From the NCBI GenBank assembly GCA_002633005.1, contig NMRA01000162.1, positions 486,666 to 550,665 on the forward strand: a DNA stretch of 64,000 nucleotides. The letters are read 5' to 3'. The position numbers and the translations under genes are program-made. Numbering within the stretch: the stretch's first letter is position 1; each line of letters opens with the position of its first letter. The notes below the pieces were generated by a model. That model searched no databases. It was not told the DNA's origin and saw nothing but the letters and a program-made list of their open reading frames with translations. Of the stretch, positions 10,630 through 22,984 are shown in pieces. This stretch comes from Phoronis australis (lineage: Eukaryota; Phoronida; Phoronidae).

Positions 10630-13070
10630 CGTTTTGATCGAGATTTGTAGTTAAAAAATCGAGCTTAAATCCATTGCCTCAGTTTCCTTTTTGTTTTTAT
10701 TGTTCATCAAGCGCGACGCTTGAGGTACGGTTTCATACAAGCAGCGATTTTTAGACAAAATTAGTCAACAAACCCGACAATTACACGGGTCATTGTTTAT
10801 AAGCACCAACCTGTGGCCCTGAAAGGATGCCAGGAGTAGTTTGGTCTCCGATATCTTTTCGGTTGCATCATGAGTCGTAGAACCACACACTACATTCAAT
10901 GAGTTTTTCAACGAGATATTTTTGGGTGTAATCACAATGCAGTATTTTACGGAAAGAACTTACATTTGAACAAAACGAAAAGTTTAGGTCCTAAGTTAGA
11001 TAGCTAAGTGTGTGTGTGCGTGTGTATTTGTATTATTACTGTTTTCAATTGCCTCAGTATATCATAATTCATTTGTGCAATGTTTACCTGTTGCCCCGAC
11101 ATCTATTTTTGTTAATTCGAATTCTGAAAAATAGGCCTACTGGTATCTGTAGTATTTACCAATGCCCGTGAAATAAAATTATAAAAATGAAAGTTTACCT
11201 TGTAGAAGAACCCAATTCTGTTATTTGTGTGACGGCGTACAGTGTATTTGCCAATTGTCCCGCTCTTGGCGGTCTGTGTCACCTTTAAATTCTTTTCCGC
11301 CATGGGCCACACCATATAAATGTGCCACTTTTTGACACACTGCCACATTGACGTACATGTATTATCGTTGTATTTTAGTGCACGACATAGCCATGTTTTC
11401 CCGCAAGTCTATAAAAGAAAAAACGAGACGTTTCAAGGGTTTTTGCGGTACACGCAATTTCCCATTCTCAACTATAGAAAAGCAACAACAAAAATGCTGT
11501 CGGGCATTTTTGGATGTTACGTACGCTGTCGGTACGTCTTTGTGCGTTGCACCGAGTAGTTTACTTTTACGTTTTGGATTAGACCCAGATGTTTCGCTTG
11601 TTATCGCGAAGTCCCGCTTTTCAATCCAGTTGTTCTGCATTTTCGTTCTTTGTTGAAAAGTTGAGAAAAAACTCAAGAGATGAATAAAAGCAAAACCAAA
11701 ACCAAATTTGGAATTCAGAAAACTGTAACAGCATTTTTGAGGTTTTATCTTAAACATTCAGATCAAAAGAAATTTGGTAACGTTATCGACGTAGTTGTTT
11801 TGATATGCAGTTGCATCTACCTTTTTTGCTAAATTTTACTACATCATACATGTATAGTCACGTGGCCTCACTTGTGGCAGATTTAGATTTTACAGTCTTT
11901 ATACATGTACCTTCATAAAACTTGTACATTCACGTAATAATATTCTACAGCTTTGTGGATATTTGGCTCAATACACTCACTACCTTGTTGATAAGGTCAT
12001 ACATAACCTTAACGATTGGCCTTACACAGCTTTTCAGCACCTTGAGCATTCAACAAAAGTTTTCACATTAGCCCTTTGGGGCAAATATATTTATATAGTG
12101 CACCAAATATTTGTCTAATTATCCGTAATCGGACCAGAATAACAGAACATCATGAAACCAGTCCGTGAAATTATTTATGTACATGTACAGCATCGTGGGA
12201 AATCGGGACATGCACTTAGTTTACACAATTGTAGCAATGGGGCGTGAAGCTACCCTTGGAACATGGGAGTTACTGGGTGCAAATACTCGCGAATATTGCA
12301 ATAATAAAAACAAAAAACAAAAGGTAATTCAATTGCATTGACTATAGCGTCCAAAAGCAACTACATTTTTAAAAATTACTTTGGGTTAATTCAATCGCTA
12401 TCTTCGTGTGGCTACGTTTGCAATGGGAGATTTTAAAGTTGTTTGTGTCTGGTTTCTCGTGTAGAAGAACCCAGGTATTTTGTAAAAAAGCATTTTCGTC
12501 AATTGATTAATAAAGACTAACAAGCTCTTCCAAAAACGCAGCAAAGACTAATTTACTGTTGAAACGGGCTTCTTCACTTCTGTGTCTAATTAATATGTAC
12601 TACAATCTCGTACATACATGTACAGGTACTTAATTAGAAATTGCATTGCCAAATCATGGCGAGTAAACACCAACAAAGCCTTGAGTGCTAAGCCCTGAGG
12701 ATGTCCCGTGATGACGTTTTTCCAATGGCGGATAAAGCACCTAAAGTGGTTGCAAGTAGCAGATGAATTTGTAAACTATATGCAGAATGGGAGATCACCA
12801 TTAGCAGAAATGTTGCTTGGAGAAATGTAGGACTTTTTGTGCCGATTACAAGAAATTCGAACTGGGCCTTGTTTAACCCAGGGACATTTACACTGTTTGT
12901 AAAAACGGAAGTGAAGATGAAGTTCATTTCATCTTTGATTTTGAAAAGTATATTCATATTCGACCATTTTTATACGTTATTCTGCCCTACCTCAAATATT
13001 CCAAAATAACTTGAAAGGTTTAGCGAAATTCACTCAAGACGCTTTGCAGGTTAAAAGTAATTATTTGTTT
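10630..13070. other. No recognised gene
   Basis: Contains a short GT-rich patch near 11010 and open frames around 11350-11750 on both strands with no recognisable domain. Nothing supported. Confidence 0.4.
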
Positions 13071-13074
13071 GTAA

Positions 13075-13113
13075 ACTAGTCCAATGAGCTACTGGTATAG
13101 CTCATTGACTAGT
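13075..13113. repeat. Foldback hairpin
   Basis: ACTAGT-C-CAATGAGCTA, loop CTGGTA, TAGCTCATTG-ACTAGT. The arms are 16 bp with one bulged C. Confidence 0.85.
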
Positions 13114-13114
13114 C

Positions 13115-14123
13115 TGAAGTGGTCATATTTGAGTGTGTGCAGTATGCTATTTCATGGTTTAATTGTTATTAGGTGACTGAGTAAGCCCATTGAGGCTAGG
13201 GGTCGGTGTGCTGAATATTCTGTCTTTGAGACTGTATTTCCTGGCACCCTTATGTAACTATAATAAATAAATAGATAAATACAGGGCATGTGCGGAAACT
13301 GAAAACTAAAACAAAATAACTATGTAATAACATTTGTGATAACCTTTTTAACATTGCCATTTTCATGAACTTTACAGATACGCGAATTCAACTGATGACT
13401 AGTCATGTAGCAGTGAATTCGTTGTTGTTAGTACACATGCATGTAGCAGTCAATGCGTGTGTGTTAGTCTGGACAAACTGAGGCCTATGGCCACTTTGTT
13501 CATACAGGTATACGTGCATGTACGTACTTTGCAGAGAGACGAGTCCAACTCCAAATTTCAGATTTCGATCTCATGAGCATCCGTGGTTATGCAAAACCTG
13601 TAGACTGTTTATTTGGAATTCATGAAAGACAGATATTGAATGAAAGCGATGGAGAATATTGTTGCGGATACTGCACTATACAAGCAAAACAATATTTTCG
13701 CTTACTGTACGTTACACAGTTCAGCTTGAACAGGATACCCCGCCAAAAGTAAGTGCGGTCATTTGAGAATGTTGCACAGAGGGATTAGGAACACATTGTT
13801 ATGAATGTAACTGGTAACGATCAGGACTCCTCTCGTACGTTAATTCTAAAAAGAATTAAAAACCCTTTATAAAGGTTCTTTTCTTTGACTTTGAAAGGGC
13901 ACATATCACCTGAGATTGTCCTCTTTATCCATCTGAAATGTCACTGCAAAGATGTCTGGGAGAAATCACCATACTGAGTAAATGTTGGGTTACTATGCCA
14001 TTGCGTGATTATAAGTTTTGCAATGCAAATAAGTTGAGACCTCTGGATGGCATTTTAGTGCCAGATATCACACACTTGCTAACATGGTTAGAATGCAATT
14101 TCTAGAAGAACGAACGTTCTTCA
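13115..14123. other. No recognised gene
   Basis: Includes a small imperfect tandem duplication around GCATGTAGCAGT (13405-13465). No exon or element was identified. Confidence 0.4.
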
Positions 14124-14124
14124 N

Positions 14125-14262
14125 GGGGGGGGGGCAAGAGAACCATGGCCCCTCCTAACATTCTTCCAGTTCGGAGGTGTGAATGTCTGACGGGAAAATT
14201 CTGGCGAATACTCTGCCCTGCCCCCCTAACTCAAACTGATCCTAGATCCGCCCTTGATCAAT
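14125..14262. repeat. MITE-like repeat, CAGGGGCGGATCC family (copy 2)
   Basis: It follows the N at 14124 with a G run, then ACCATGGCCCCTCC, TTCGGAGGTG, TCTGACGGG and CTGCCCCCCTAACTC, ending in GATCCGCCCTTG. The left end is truncated or masked at the assembly gap. Confidence 0.6.
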
Positions 14263-15137
14263 GTCGTCATTTCTATAACACACTTAGGAAACATTCAGTC
14301 ACGATTTTAGACTAGCTTATCCCAAGGTTCAAACACCGTGTAAGAATGACACTAATTATTGTACAAATTCACTGAGAAATCAATGCGCTAAGAAGAACAC
14401 GTCAGGGCTTGGGCCGAACGCGATGGTTCAAATGCGATCCTGTCGGTGCGTCCGAAGGTGTGACTACTGGCGGTGGACATTTCCAGTAAAATTAGATTTC
14501 ACCCAAACACGTGTTAACTCAGTGGTATGAAGAAGCCACAGTAAAAGTGATATTCGTCTCCATTCATAATTTAACAACAAATTAAGCGAAGTTCCTTTTA
14601 TGTTTTCGGCGGAGAAGTGGACAAAACTTCTAATAGATGAACATATACTAAAATTCGTGAAAATTTTATTTTTGATGAAAAAAATATCACTGCTCGGAAA
14701 CGACTCAAGAATACTGAATTTAAATATGCATGCACCTAATTAAGATGCGTGACCATTCAAATTAGCATGACTTGACCTTTGAATACACTCTTTAGTGTAC
14801 ATGTACATGTACAGCTCCAATGTGTATTATGTGTTAATCCCAAATAATCAGTAGATTACAACTAAATATGCAATATTATGCATTTTTTAAAATAACTATA
14901 AATGTTTCAGCTGCTTATTAAATAACGTACATTGCTTCACTATGTAGGTCAGCTTATTTGATTTTTAACTACGAAATTCTGACCTGGAGTAGCTAATTAA
15001 CGTGCGGAGTATAAGAAGTAACAACACACTAACGTTGATCAATAATACATATATTATTTCAGGTGTCACAAGACAGTTGTCTACTTAGTCTGTGGTGCAG
15101 CCACTAAAGCGACACTCTGCCGTTGTTACACCAGCTT

Positions 15138-15287
15138 CCCGTTCAGTAACGCTAGGACCTCGCTAAAAACCAAGACTTCGCGAGATTACACGAGATAGAG
15201 TGCCGTGCATTTTAAATGAGAACACGTGACTTTGACCAAGTTTAGCTAGGTCCTAGCGTAGGTCCTAGCGTCTACTGAACGCACGCC
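15138..15287 (+). repeat. Foldback MITE family D, copy 1
   Basis: The ends CCCGTTCAGTAACGCTAGGACCT and AGGTCCTAGCGTCTACTGAACGC are inverted repeats of about 20 bp. The interior carries CGCGAGATTACACGAGATA and GAGAACACGTGAC. Four more copies occur at 17708, 34124, 42591 and 54641. Confidence 0.8.
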
Positions 15288-16140
15288 AGAACTTACTGGA
15301 AAGGGTTCGGATTCAGACACATCGGCGTTAGCTGGCGACCCTGTATTGGGAAAAGTTTTGCAGCCATCTACATGTACATGTATGAATATTATCAGTGATT
15401 TCAAGGCCACTTTTAAACTATCTTGTTGGGTAGGAACGTCAGAAAATTGTTTTGGCGTTGTCGGGGCCCGCTGAGTTTTCTTGCAATTAGTTTCATCTGA
15501 TTGCAAATAAAGACATGCCAAGTCGCGCGCTTATTTTACGGTGGGTCGCCGCACGAGGTGAAGCAAACCAATTTTTGTTCTCGCCTTGTTGAGTTTTGAC
15601 GTGAGGTACCGCGGCAAAGTCTTTGGCGAAGTCGAGCAAACCATCACTGTCATCTGCCCTGCTGGACCGTATCACATAATCGGCCGTGATGACTACATCA
15701 CTGCACACCTGTCAACCCCGGCACACTATTTCATGAAAGTAAAGTGCATACGAAGAATAATGGTGTTTTCACCCTTGAAATTTTCTTAGGACTCCAGGGT
15801 ATTGCGCAATAACCTAACCCACACCCGACAAAAGGGGACTTCCACTTTCGACGCATTCTAAAGAGCTTGTTTTGACAGTCTTCTACCTCGGCTACACAAT
15901 TTCGAATGATTGTCTTATTGTTGCATAACTGGTCAAGAAAATCTCAATTGGTTTTGGGAATGCATTGATGCAGAGACAGTCCTGGCACTGGTTTTGTTGT
16001 AAATAAAAGCACCGCCTGGGGTGTACATTCGTAGATAATTCTTCCTTCTGGGTGAGTTAACAGGCACGGCATTTAAACTCGCGTCTCTCATTTGGTTGAG
16101 GTTATCCCACCAAGAAGCTGCTTGAAAACAAGATTCCAAG

Positions 16141-16194
16141 ATGAAGACGAGCATTTTTCTCATACTTTATATTGGCGTTTGCCTGACAGTTGTT
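16141..16194 (+). CDS. Exon 1 of the prokineticin-like gene (signal peptide)
   Basis: ATG in the context AAGATGA, 18 codons, then donor GTAAGT at 16195. A TATA-like TAAATAAAAG lies near 16000, but the transcription start is unknown. Confidence 0.75.
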
Positions 16195-19114
16195 GTAAGT
16201 TGATGTATACGCTATACCGACACATTTGATGGAAGGTTTTTGCATTAACCTACTAAACCGGAAAATTTCCTTTTGATTCTTTAAAATGGTACTGAATCGT
16301 GTTTTGGATAAGTTAAATAAAAAATGTAGCAAACCTCTCGTTTCCTAATAGGCTTGGCTGCAGTTTGGCATGTAAAAAATAACCTGGCAGTAAATATAGC
16401 GAGGAAACTTATACACTTGTGGTCTCATTTGTGGGAACGTTCTAAGTAGGACCGTCACTCTGTTGGCGAATGTTCCAAGGGCGTAACGTACAAATTTCTT
16501 CACGGTGCGCAATAGACAAGGAAAACTGTCTTTTATACTTGCAGGATTGTTATAGATCAACCCGCTGTTACCAAGTGGACGACTGCGAAGAAGACCAATG
16601 CTGTGTTGCAAAATATGGTTCGGCTAGGAAGTCATGCGCCGCCAAACCGAGGCAAGTTTCAAGTTTACATATGGGCACCTTGACAGTTGCGTCTGTTAAG
16701 AACAATTCCAATGGCAAAGTGAGGCCGTTTTATGAGTGATTATCTCAAACTGTCACTGAGCTGGGACTGAATCCGACCTAATTAAATTAAGTGAAACATT
16801 GCAAATTCCTTAAACAAATAAAAATACAAGCTTCGAGAATTAGGCAGGCATAAATTATTTTATATCACTGAAATGGAAACCAAGTACCCTACCATTTAGA
16901 GAGTGACCTCAAACGTCCATCAGTAGGAGGCTTCCATAAAGATGTCACCTTTTCATAACAGTTTCAGACAAAGCTGCTCCCTATTGTAGGGGTAACTATG
17001 AGATTAAACCTAACCCTTTCTCAGGGATTCTTAAACAACTGTCTCTTTAGCCAAAGAAATGGAGAAGTAACATTTTTATAAAATTTGGTGTGGAATGAAA
17101 TGGACAGATGCATCATTTCTGGAATCTTGTCCAAAAGGTATGTTTTCTATAGGAGCTGGTCTTGAGAAAGTCTTCCATTTGAGCGATAATTGGAGTACCC
17201 CGTGAGTATGCACGTTTTATAATTCTTAAGAAGACCGATCGCCCATTTGAGCGGTAGTGGGAGTACTCCCTTGGGTATAGTATGACATTCGAGTTTGTGC
17301 CTTCTATCCTGTCACTATAAATTAAACTGGCCCCACAGTTACCTTAGCATTGTTAGTACTTCATTTTGGATATCAACTTTTTCAGTTTGAGCTTCGTTCA
17401 TATTTGTGTAGCACTGACGTATAGGCCATGGAGTGGTAAACAACTTCATTCAACTTCGTTAAAATTTGACCCCTGTGTAGCCACCTTACAAAGTCACCCT
17501 ACAGTCCTAGTCACAAACGTTTTAACCCTTTGATTTAATAATTAAAAGAAGTTAAAGGGAACCATGCAGTACCTATTCCACAACCAATATACAATCAGTA
17601 GTCGATGACAGTTTAAATAAACTGGCCACTCATGATTCCGACCCGATGAAAACACCGCCATTTTCAAATAAACTCAAAACTGGAAGTGCAGTTCATCCAG
17701 GAACCCGGGCGTACGTTCAGTAAAACCTACGCTATGACCTAGCTGATTAAGTCACCTGTTCTCATTAAAATATACAGCAATATATCGCGTAATCACGCCA
17801 AGTCTTGCTTTTTAGGGAAGTCCTAGCGATATTGAACGGGAGGCAGGCTACCCTCCGAGACTCGCTGGTTCCCTGCGTGCCTAGCCAGCATGCTGACTAC
17901 TGACCACCTAGCGGCACGCAAGGAACCAGCGAGACCTCTGACACAGCGCCATCTATACTGATAAGTGGCCCTGTGAAAATATGATGAACGACGGAATTCC
18001 GTGTGTAGGCATGATGCAGTTATTCAAGTCAAAAGCAGTCGCCAACAGTAAAGTGGCAGGGTTTTCCCAGATTTCAACCAGTGAGAATGACTGAATATTT
18101 TGACGTCGGTTTCATTATCTGCACACCAGAAGAAAAGAGACTGTTCCGAAATTACGAACGTACCAGTATCAAGCTCGCTAACAAAAAGTCTAGGCGTGTC
18201 TTAACGAAGTTTGTGTAAACGAAGGGCTACTACCGAACTATACTTATATTTATAAGGGACAAAAGGTCAATTGCCCAATATCGCCGCTCCGAGAGAGGAC
18301 CGAGTCAAACAGGAGTCCCCTTAGTATCATTATAAAAACTAGAGAAGAGAGTGAATGATCGATGACCCACGAAGAGACGATCTACCTCAAAATAAAACGG
18401 TTTAAGTTTTACAAAACTAGGAAAAGGACATTAAATGAGAGAGAAATTAATATCTAAATAAAATACAGGCAAAATATGGACATGGGTCAACAGGTTTCCT
18501 TCAAGAATTTGTACCCTTTTAAGTATAAAGGGATACATCATTTCAAAAACAGAAAATGATAAAAAATTAATAATGTCAGCGCTTGTATCGTAAGGCACCC
18601 AATCGATGAAAAGTAACGTCATACAATCCCAAAAGAGACGGAAAAATAGCGACAGATGAAGCGTAATTCCTTGAGAGATAGGGGCCCTAAAATGGCAGGT
18701 CTTGATTCCCCAAAAACTGTCTTCTTGGATTTAAACATTTGAAATAATTTTCTATGGATATCTGTACATAACAGATTTCCTTGGACTTTGTTGAGGCATG
18801 CATGTTTCATAGTACGTTTTCAAGGGTATTTAGACGATATACACTTTACTACACTGTATGCTTTTAATGTACACTTCCTGTTTTTTAGTGAAGGTCAACG
18901 ATGCTATTTGAACAGACCCCTTAACTCAGATGGCTTCCCTTATAAATGCGGATGTCAAGACGGTCTTGAGTGCATTGAAGCTTATGAAGGTAAATTTAAG
19001 AGAGCACGGTGCCGTCAGCCAGCTGGACAGGAAGATGTCAAGGAGGCCGAACGACGCGACTACCTTGAAAGCGTAGCCGAAGCTCTGAAAGAGTATTTGG
19101 ATGAAGAGAAATGA
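16141..19114 (+). CDS. Secreted prokineticin/Dickkopf-like (colipase-fold) cysteine-rich protein, three exons
   Basis: Joining 16141-16194, 16545-16651 and 18889-19114 gives an intact 128-aa protein. Residues 1-18 are a hydrophobic signal peptide (MKTSIFLILYIGVCLTVV), so the product is exported. The mature part has cysteines at 20, 26, 32, 37, 38, 49, 59, 74, 76, 82 and 95. From Cys26 the pattern C-x5-C-x4-CC-x10-C-x9-C-x14-C-x-C-x5-C-x12-C closely follows the ten-cysteine prokineticin (AVIT) framework, which is also related to the C-terminal domain of Dickkopf. The family includes signalling ligands and some venom peptides. The AVIT N-terminus needed for vertebrate prokineticin receptor binding is absent. 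Residues 96-128 form an acidic, helix-prone tail rich in Glu and Lys. Intron 1 is phase 0; intron 2 is phase 2 with a GC donor (AG|GCAAGT). Function as ligand, digestive cofactor or venom component is not decidable from sequence. Confidence 0.8.
16545..16651 (+). CDS. Exon 2 of the prokineticin-like gene
   Basis: Acceptor TACTTGCAG ends at 16544. The exon carries the first six cysteines. It ends CCGAG before GCAAGT. Using this GC donor leaves two bases, which combine with the first base of exon 3 to give a Ser codon and an unbroken frame. Confidence 0.75.
17708..17847 (-). repeat. Foldback MITE family D, copy 2 (in intron 2)
   Basis: Reverse-oriented copy, from CGTACGTTCAGTAAAACCTA to GAACGGGAGGCAGG, lying in intron 2 of the prokineticin-like gene. 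Confidence 0.75.
17861..17933. repeat. 21-bp-arm inverted repeat
   Basis: CTCGCTGGTTCCCTGCGTGCC pairs with GGCACGCAAGGAACCAGCGAG with one mismatch across a ~31-bp centre. A single right arm recurs at 60528-60557. It abuts MITE D copy 2. Confidence 0.85.
18889..19114 (+). CDS. Exon 3 of the prokineticin-like gene
   Basis: The acceptor is a T-rich tract ending TTTTTTAG at 18888. The exon carries the last five cysteines, the charged tail and the TGA stop at 19112-19114. No canonical AATAAA follows closely. Confidence 0.8.
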
Positions 19115-19570
19115 GACATGTATTTGGCAATAACATGTAAATGTATCATTTAAATGCGTTTCAAATATATCGTATTCGGACTACTTGCACGCTTGATAAT
19201 ATCTTTTTTAGATTTCAGTTTTTGTATTCTATCCTGGCACTTCAAAAGGATTCGTTTTGATTTACCAGAATTCCCGTGAGCAGCTTCAGTCACAAGACAT
19301 GTATCTTGTTAAAAATCTTCTAAAACAGAATACTGTATTTCTAAATTCCACGTTCACTTGTGGGATCCACGAATGCTCGTGGTTAGTGTGGTTGAATTGT
19401 TTCTCTGTAGTTCTCTCATCTAATCTACCTGCTCAGAGTATGCAATCGCTGCGCAACAAACAACAAACATAATTTCCAGGCGAATTCGCGTATATCATAG
19501 AACCCGCCTAACCATAGAATGCCAACTCCGATCTCGCGGCCGTTGAGGGTGCGCCGTGCGTGAGAGTTGT
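19115..19570. other. No recognised gene between the prokineticin-like gene and the Helitron-like array
   Basis: Likely 3' untranslated sequence at the start, then non-coding DNA. Nothing else was recognised. Confidence 0.4.
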
Positions 19571-19573
19571 TAT

Positions 19574-19855
19574 TCTGCGCGTGTAAGCGCAGAGTACTGT
19601 TGTTCCTGGATTTTCTTCAATTTATTGTTATTACTCTGCGCGTGAAAGCGCAGAGTACTGTTGTTCTGGGTTTTCTTCAATTTTATTACTCTGCGCGTGT
19701 AAGCGCAGAGTACTGTTGTTCCTGGGTTTTCTTCAATTTTATTACTCTGCGCGTGTAAGCGCAGAGTACTGTTGATCCGGGGTTTTCTTCAATTTTATTA
19801 CTCTGCGCGTGTAAGCGCAGAGTACTGTTGTTCCTGGGTTTTCTTCAATTTTATT
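19574..19855 (+). repeat. Five tandem copies of the Helitron-like 5' end (~56-bp unit)
   Basis: Each unit starts with the hairpin CTCTGCGCG-tgtaa-GCGCAGAG, then TACTGTTGTTCCTGGGTTTTC and a T-rich stretch. TCTGCG occurs at 19574, 19635, 19690, 19746 and 19802. A TTATTC-rich run follows and leads into the element body. Confidence 0.85.
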
Positions 19856-21055
19856 CTTATTCTTATTCTTATTCTTCTTCTTATTCTTCTTCCGACCAAC
19901 TTTGGGGCTTAATAACTCCAAAATGGGTGCAGGTACGGACTTTAAATTCAGCATATACCTTTTGACAGTATATTAATTTTGATTGGTTAGATAATCATAT
20001 TCCATATTGCACCGGAAGAGGTCGTTTGGTGCAAAGATCATATAATTTTCAAAATGCTACTTCTCCTTCAGTTTTAAAGTTATCTTTTTCAAATTCGGTG
20101 CACAGGTATAAGTCAACATGACAATTTAAAAAATTACTTTTCTAAGTAATCGGGTCATCCAATCAGGTGAAATAGGTCAAAGGTCATTAGGTGCAAACTA
20201 AAATTTTGAGCTAGACACTTCAAATTAACAGGTCTGATTGGCCCAGAAAATTCAATCCGGAATCCAAAGTTTCAGATCATTTAGTGCAAACATGGGGTCA
20301 TTAGGTGCATTTTTCTTCTGAAAGTTTGACCTTTTCATTCAGCAAGTATTCTGATGTGTCAAGCGTCAGACAACTGTGATTCTCAGCATTAAACATATTT
20401 TTCATAGGCTTTGCATTAATTTTCCTAAAGATGCTTATAATGCACCGGATAGGGTCAGTTAGTGCAAAGGTCATGTAACGTTCAAAATGTTATATCTTAC
20501 GTTTTTCAAGGAATTCTTTTCAATTTCAGCACACTTGGCTATGTCAACATGCCAATTGAATACCCTACTTTACTTCGCAATAGGCCTAACCAATCAGAAA
20601 AAATAGGTCAAAGGTCATTGAGTGCAAACTAAAATTTTGAGCTAGAGACTTCAAAAGTACATAGCTGTCTACTAAGCGCGATTGAGTTTGAATTCTAAAT
20701 TTCCAGGTCATTTGGTGCACCCATGGGGTCATTAGGTGCATTTTTCTTCAGAAAGTTTGACCAATTCATTCATCTTGTTTTCTGAAGTGCTTAAAGTAAA
20801 ACATCTGTGATTTTTAGCATTAACTACAATTTTAATCGAGTTAACATTTACTCTGTCATAGGCGCTCATAATGCACCGGAAGAGGTCAATTAGTGGAAAG
20901 GTCATCAAAAAATTAATGCGTAATTTCTCCTACAGTTTTAAAGAATTCATTTTCATATTGGTACATGGGTTGCTGTCAGTAACTTTCCATAATAATTCGA
21001 GTAATACGCACGCGCAGAGTCCGTTATTGTCACGCCGTGACAATAATCTTTCTAG
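19574..21055 (+). mobile_element. Helitron-like non-autonomous element, copy 1
   Basis: The 5' hairpin minisatellite is followed by three diverged ~430-bp modules whose TGCACCGG boxes are at about 20007, 20449 and 20870. The 3' end has an 11-bp-arm palindrome (TTATTGTCACG-C-CGTGACAATAA, 21024-21046), then TCTTT and CTAG at 21052-21055 followed by T. A terminal hairpin just before CTRR with no terminal inverted repeats is the hallmark of Helitron 3' ends. No Rep/helicase coding is present. It is joined head-to-tail to copy 2. Confidence 0.6.
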
Positions 21056-22984
21056 TTCTTCTTATTCTTCTTCTTTTTCTTCTTCCGACCAACTTTGAGG
21101 CTTAATAACTCCAAATTGGTTGCAAGTACGGTCTTCAAATTCAGCATATGACCTTTGACAGTACATAAATTTTGATTCGTTATATAATCATATTCCATAT
21201 TGCACCGGTAGAGGTCGTCTGGTGCAAAGGTCATATAATTTTCAAAATGCTACTCCTCCTTCAGTTTTAAAGCTATCTTTTTCAAATTCGGTGCACAGGT
21301 ATAATTCAATATGGCAATTTAAAAAATTACTTTTCTAAGTAATCGGGTCATCCAATCAGGTGAAATAGGTCAAAGGTCATTAGGTGCAAACTAAAATTTT
21401 GAGCTAGACACTTCAAATTGACAGGTCTGATTGCCACAGGTAAACGAAATCAGAATCCAAAATTTCAGGTCATTTAGTGCAAACATGGGGTCAATAGGTG
21501 CATTTTACTTCTGAAAATTTGACCTTTTCAATCAGCAAGTTTTCTGATATGTTAACCGTTAGACAACTGTGATTCTCAGCGTTAAACACATTTTCCATGG
21601 GCTTTGCAATAATTCTCCGAAGGATGCTTAAAATGCACCGGATAAGGTCAATTAGTGCAAAGGTCATGTAATGTTCAAAATGTTATGTCTCTTACGTTTT
21701 TCAAGGAATTCTTTTCAATTTCAACACACCGGTATAAGTCAACATGACATTTTAAAAAATTACTTTTCTAAGCAATTGGGTCATCCTATCAGGTTAAACA
21801 GGTCAAAGGTTATTAGGTGCAAACTAAAATTTTGAGCTAGACACTTCAAATTCACAGTTCTGATTGGCACAGACAAGTCAATTTGGAATCCAAAGTTTCA
21901 GGTCATTTAGTGCAAACATGGGGTCATTAGGTGCATTTTTCTTCTGAAAATTTGACCTTTTCATTCTCCAAGTACACTGATGTGTCAACCGTTAGACACC
22001 TGTGATTCTCAGCTTTAAACACATTTTTCATGGGCTTTGCAATAATTCTCCAAAAGACGCTTATAATGCACCGGATAGGGTCAATTAGTGCAAAGGTCAG
22101 TTAACGTTCAAAATGTTAAATCTCTTAGGTTTTTCAAGGAATTCTTTTCAATTTCAGCACACAGGTATCAGTCAACATGACAATTTAAAAAGTTACTTTT
22201 CTAAGCAATTGGGTCATCCAATCAGGTTAAACAGGTCAAAGGTCATTAGGTGCAAACTAAAATTTTGAGCTAGACACTTCAAATTCACAGTTCTGATTGT
22301 CACAGATAATTAAATTTGGAATCCAAAGTTTCAGTTCATTTAGTGCAAACATGGGGTCAATAGGTGCATTTTTCTTCTGAAAATTTGATCTTCTCATTCT
22401 CCAAGTACACTGATGTGTCAACCGTTAGACAACTGTGATTCTCAGCATTAAACACATTTTTCATGGGCGTTGTAATAATTCTCTTAAAGACGCTTATAAT
22501 GCACCGGATAGGGTCAATTAGTGCAAAGGTCAGTTAACGTTCAAAATGTTACATCTCTTACGTTTTTCAAGGAATTCTTTTCAATTTCAGCACACTAGTG
22601 TATGTCAACATGCCAATTGAACAACCTACTTAACTACGTAATAGGCCTAACCAATCAGAAAAAAATAGGTCAAAGGTCATTGAGTGCAAAATTAAAATTT
22701 TGAGCTAGAGACTTCAAAATTTCATATCTGTTTACTAAAGTGAATGAGTTTGAATTCTAAATTTTTGGGTCATTTGGTGTATCCATGGGGTCATTACGTG
22801 CATTTTTCTTCTGAAAGTTTGACCAATTCATTCATGTTGTATGCTGAAATGCTTAAAGCAAAACATCTGTGATTCTTAGCATTAACTATGCTTTAAATTG
22901 GTTGTACAATTATTCCCTCACTGGGGTTCATAATGCACCGGAAGAGGTCAGTTAGCGGAAAGGTCATCAAAACATTAACATGTT
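21056..22984 (+). mobile_element. Helitron-like element, copy 2 (lacks both terminal hairpins)
   Basis: It starts directly after CTAG in the TTCTTC-rich leader (CTTCCGACCAACTTTG). Module boxes are at about 21200, 21632, 22066, 22500 and 22933, a regular 433-bp period. It stops within the final module (GGTCATCAAAACATTAACATG), where copy 3's 5' hairpin begins. Confidence 0.55.
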
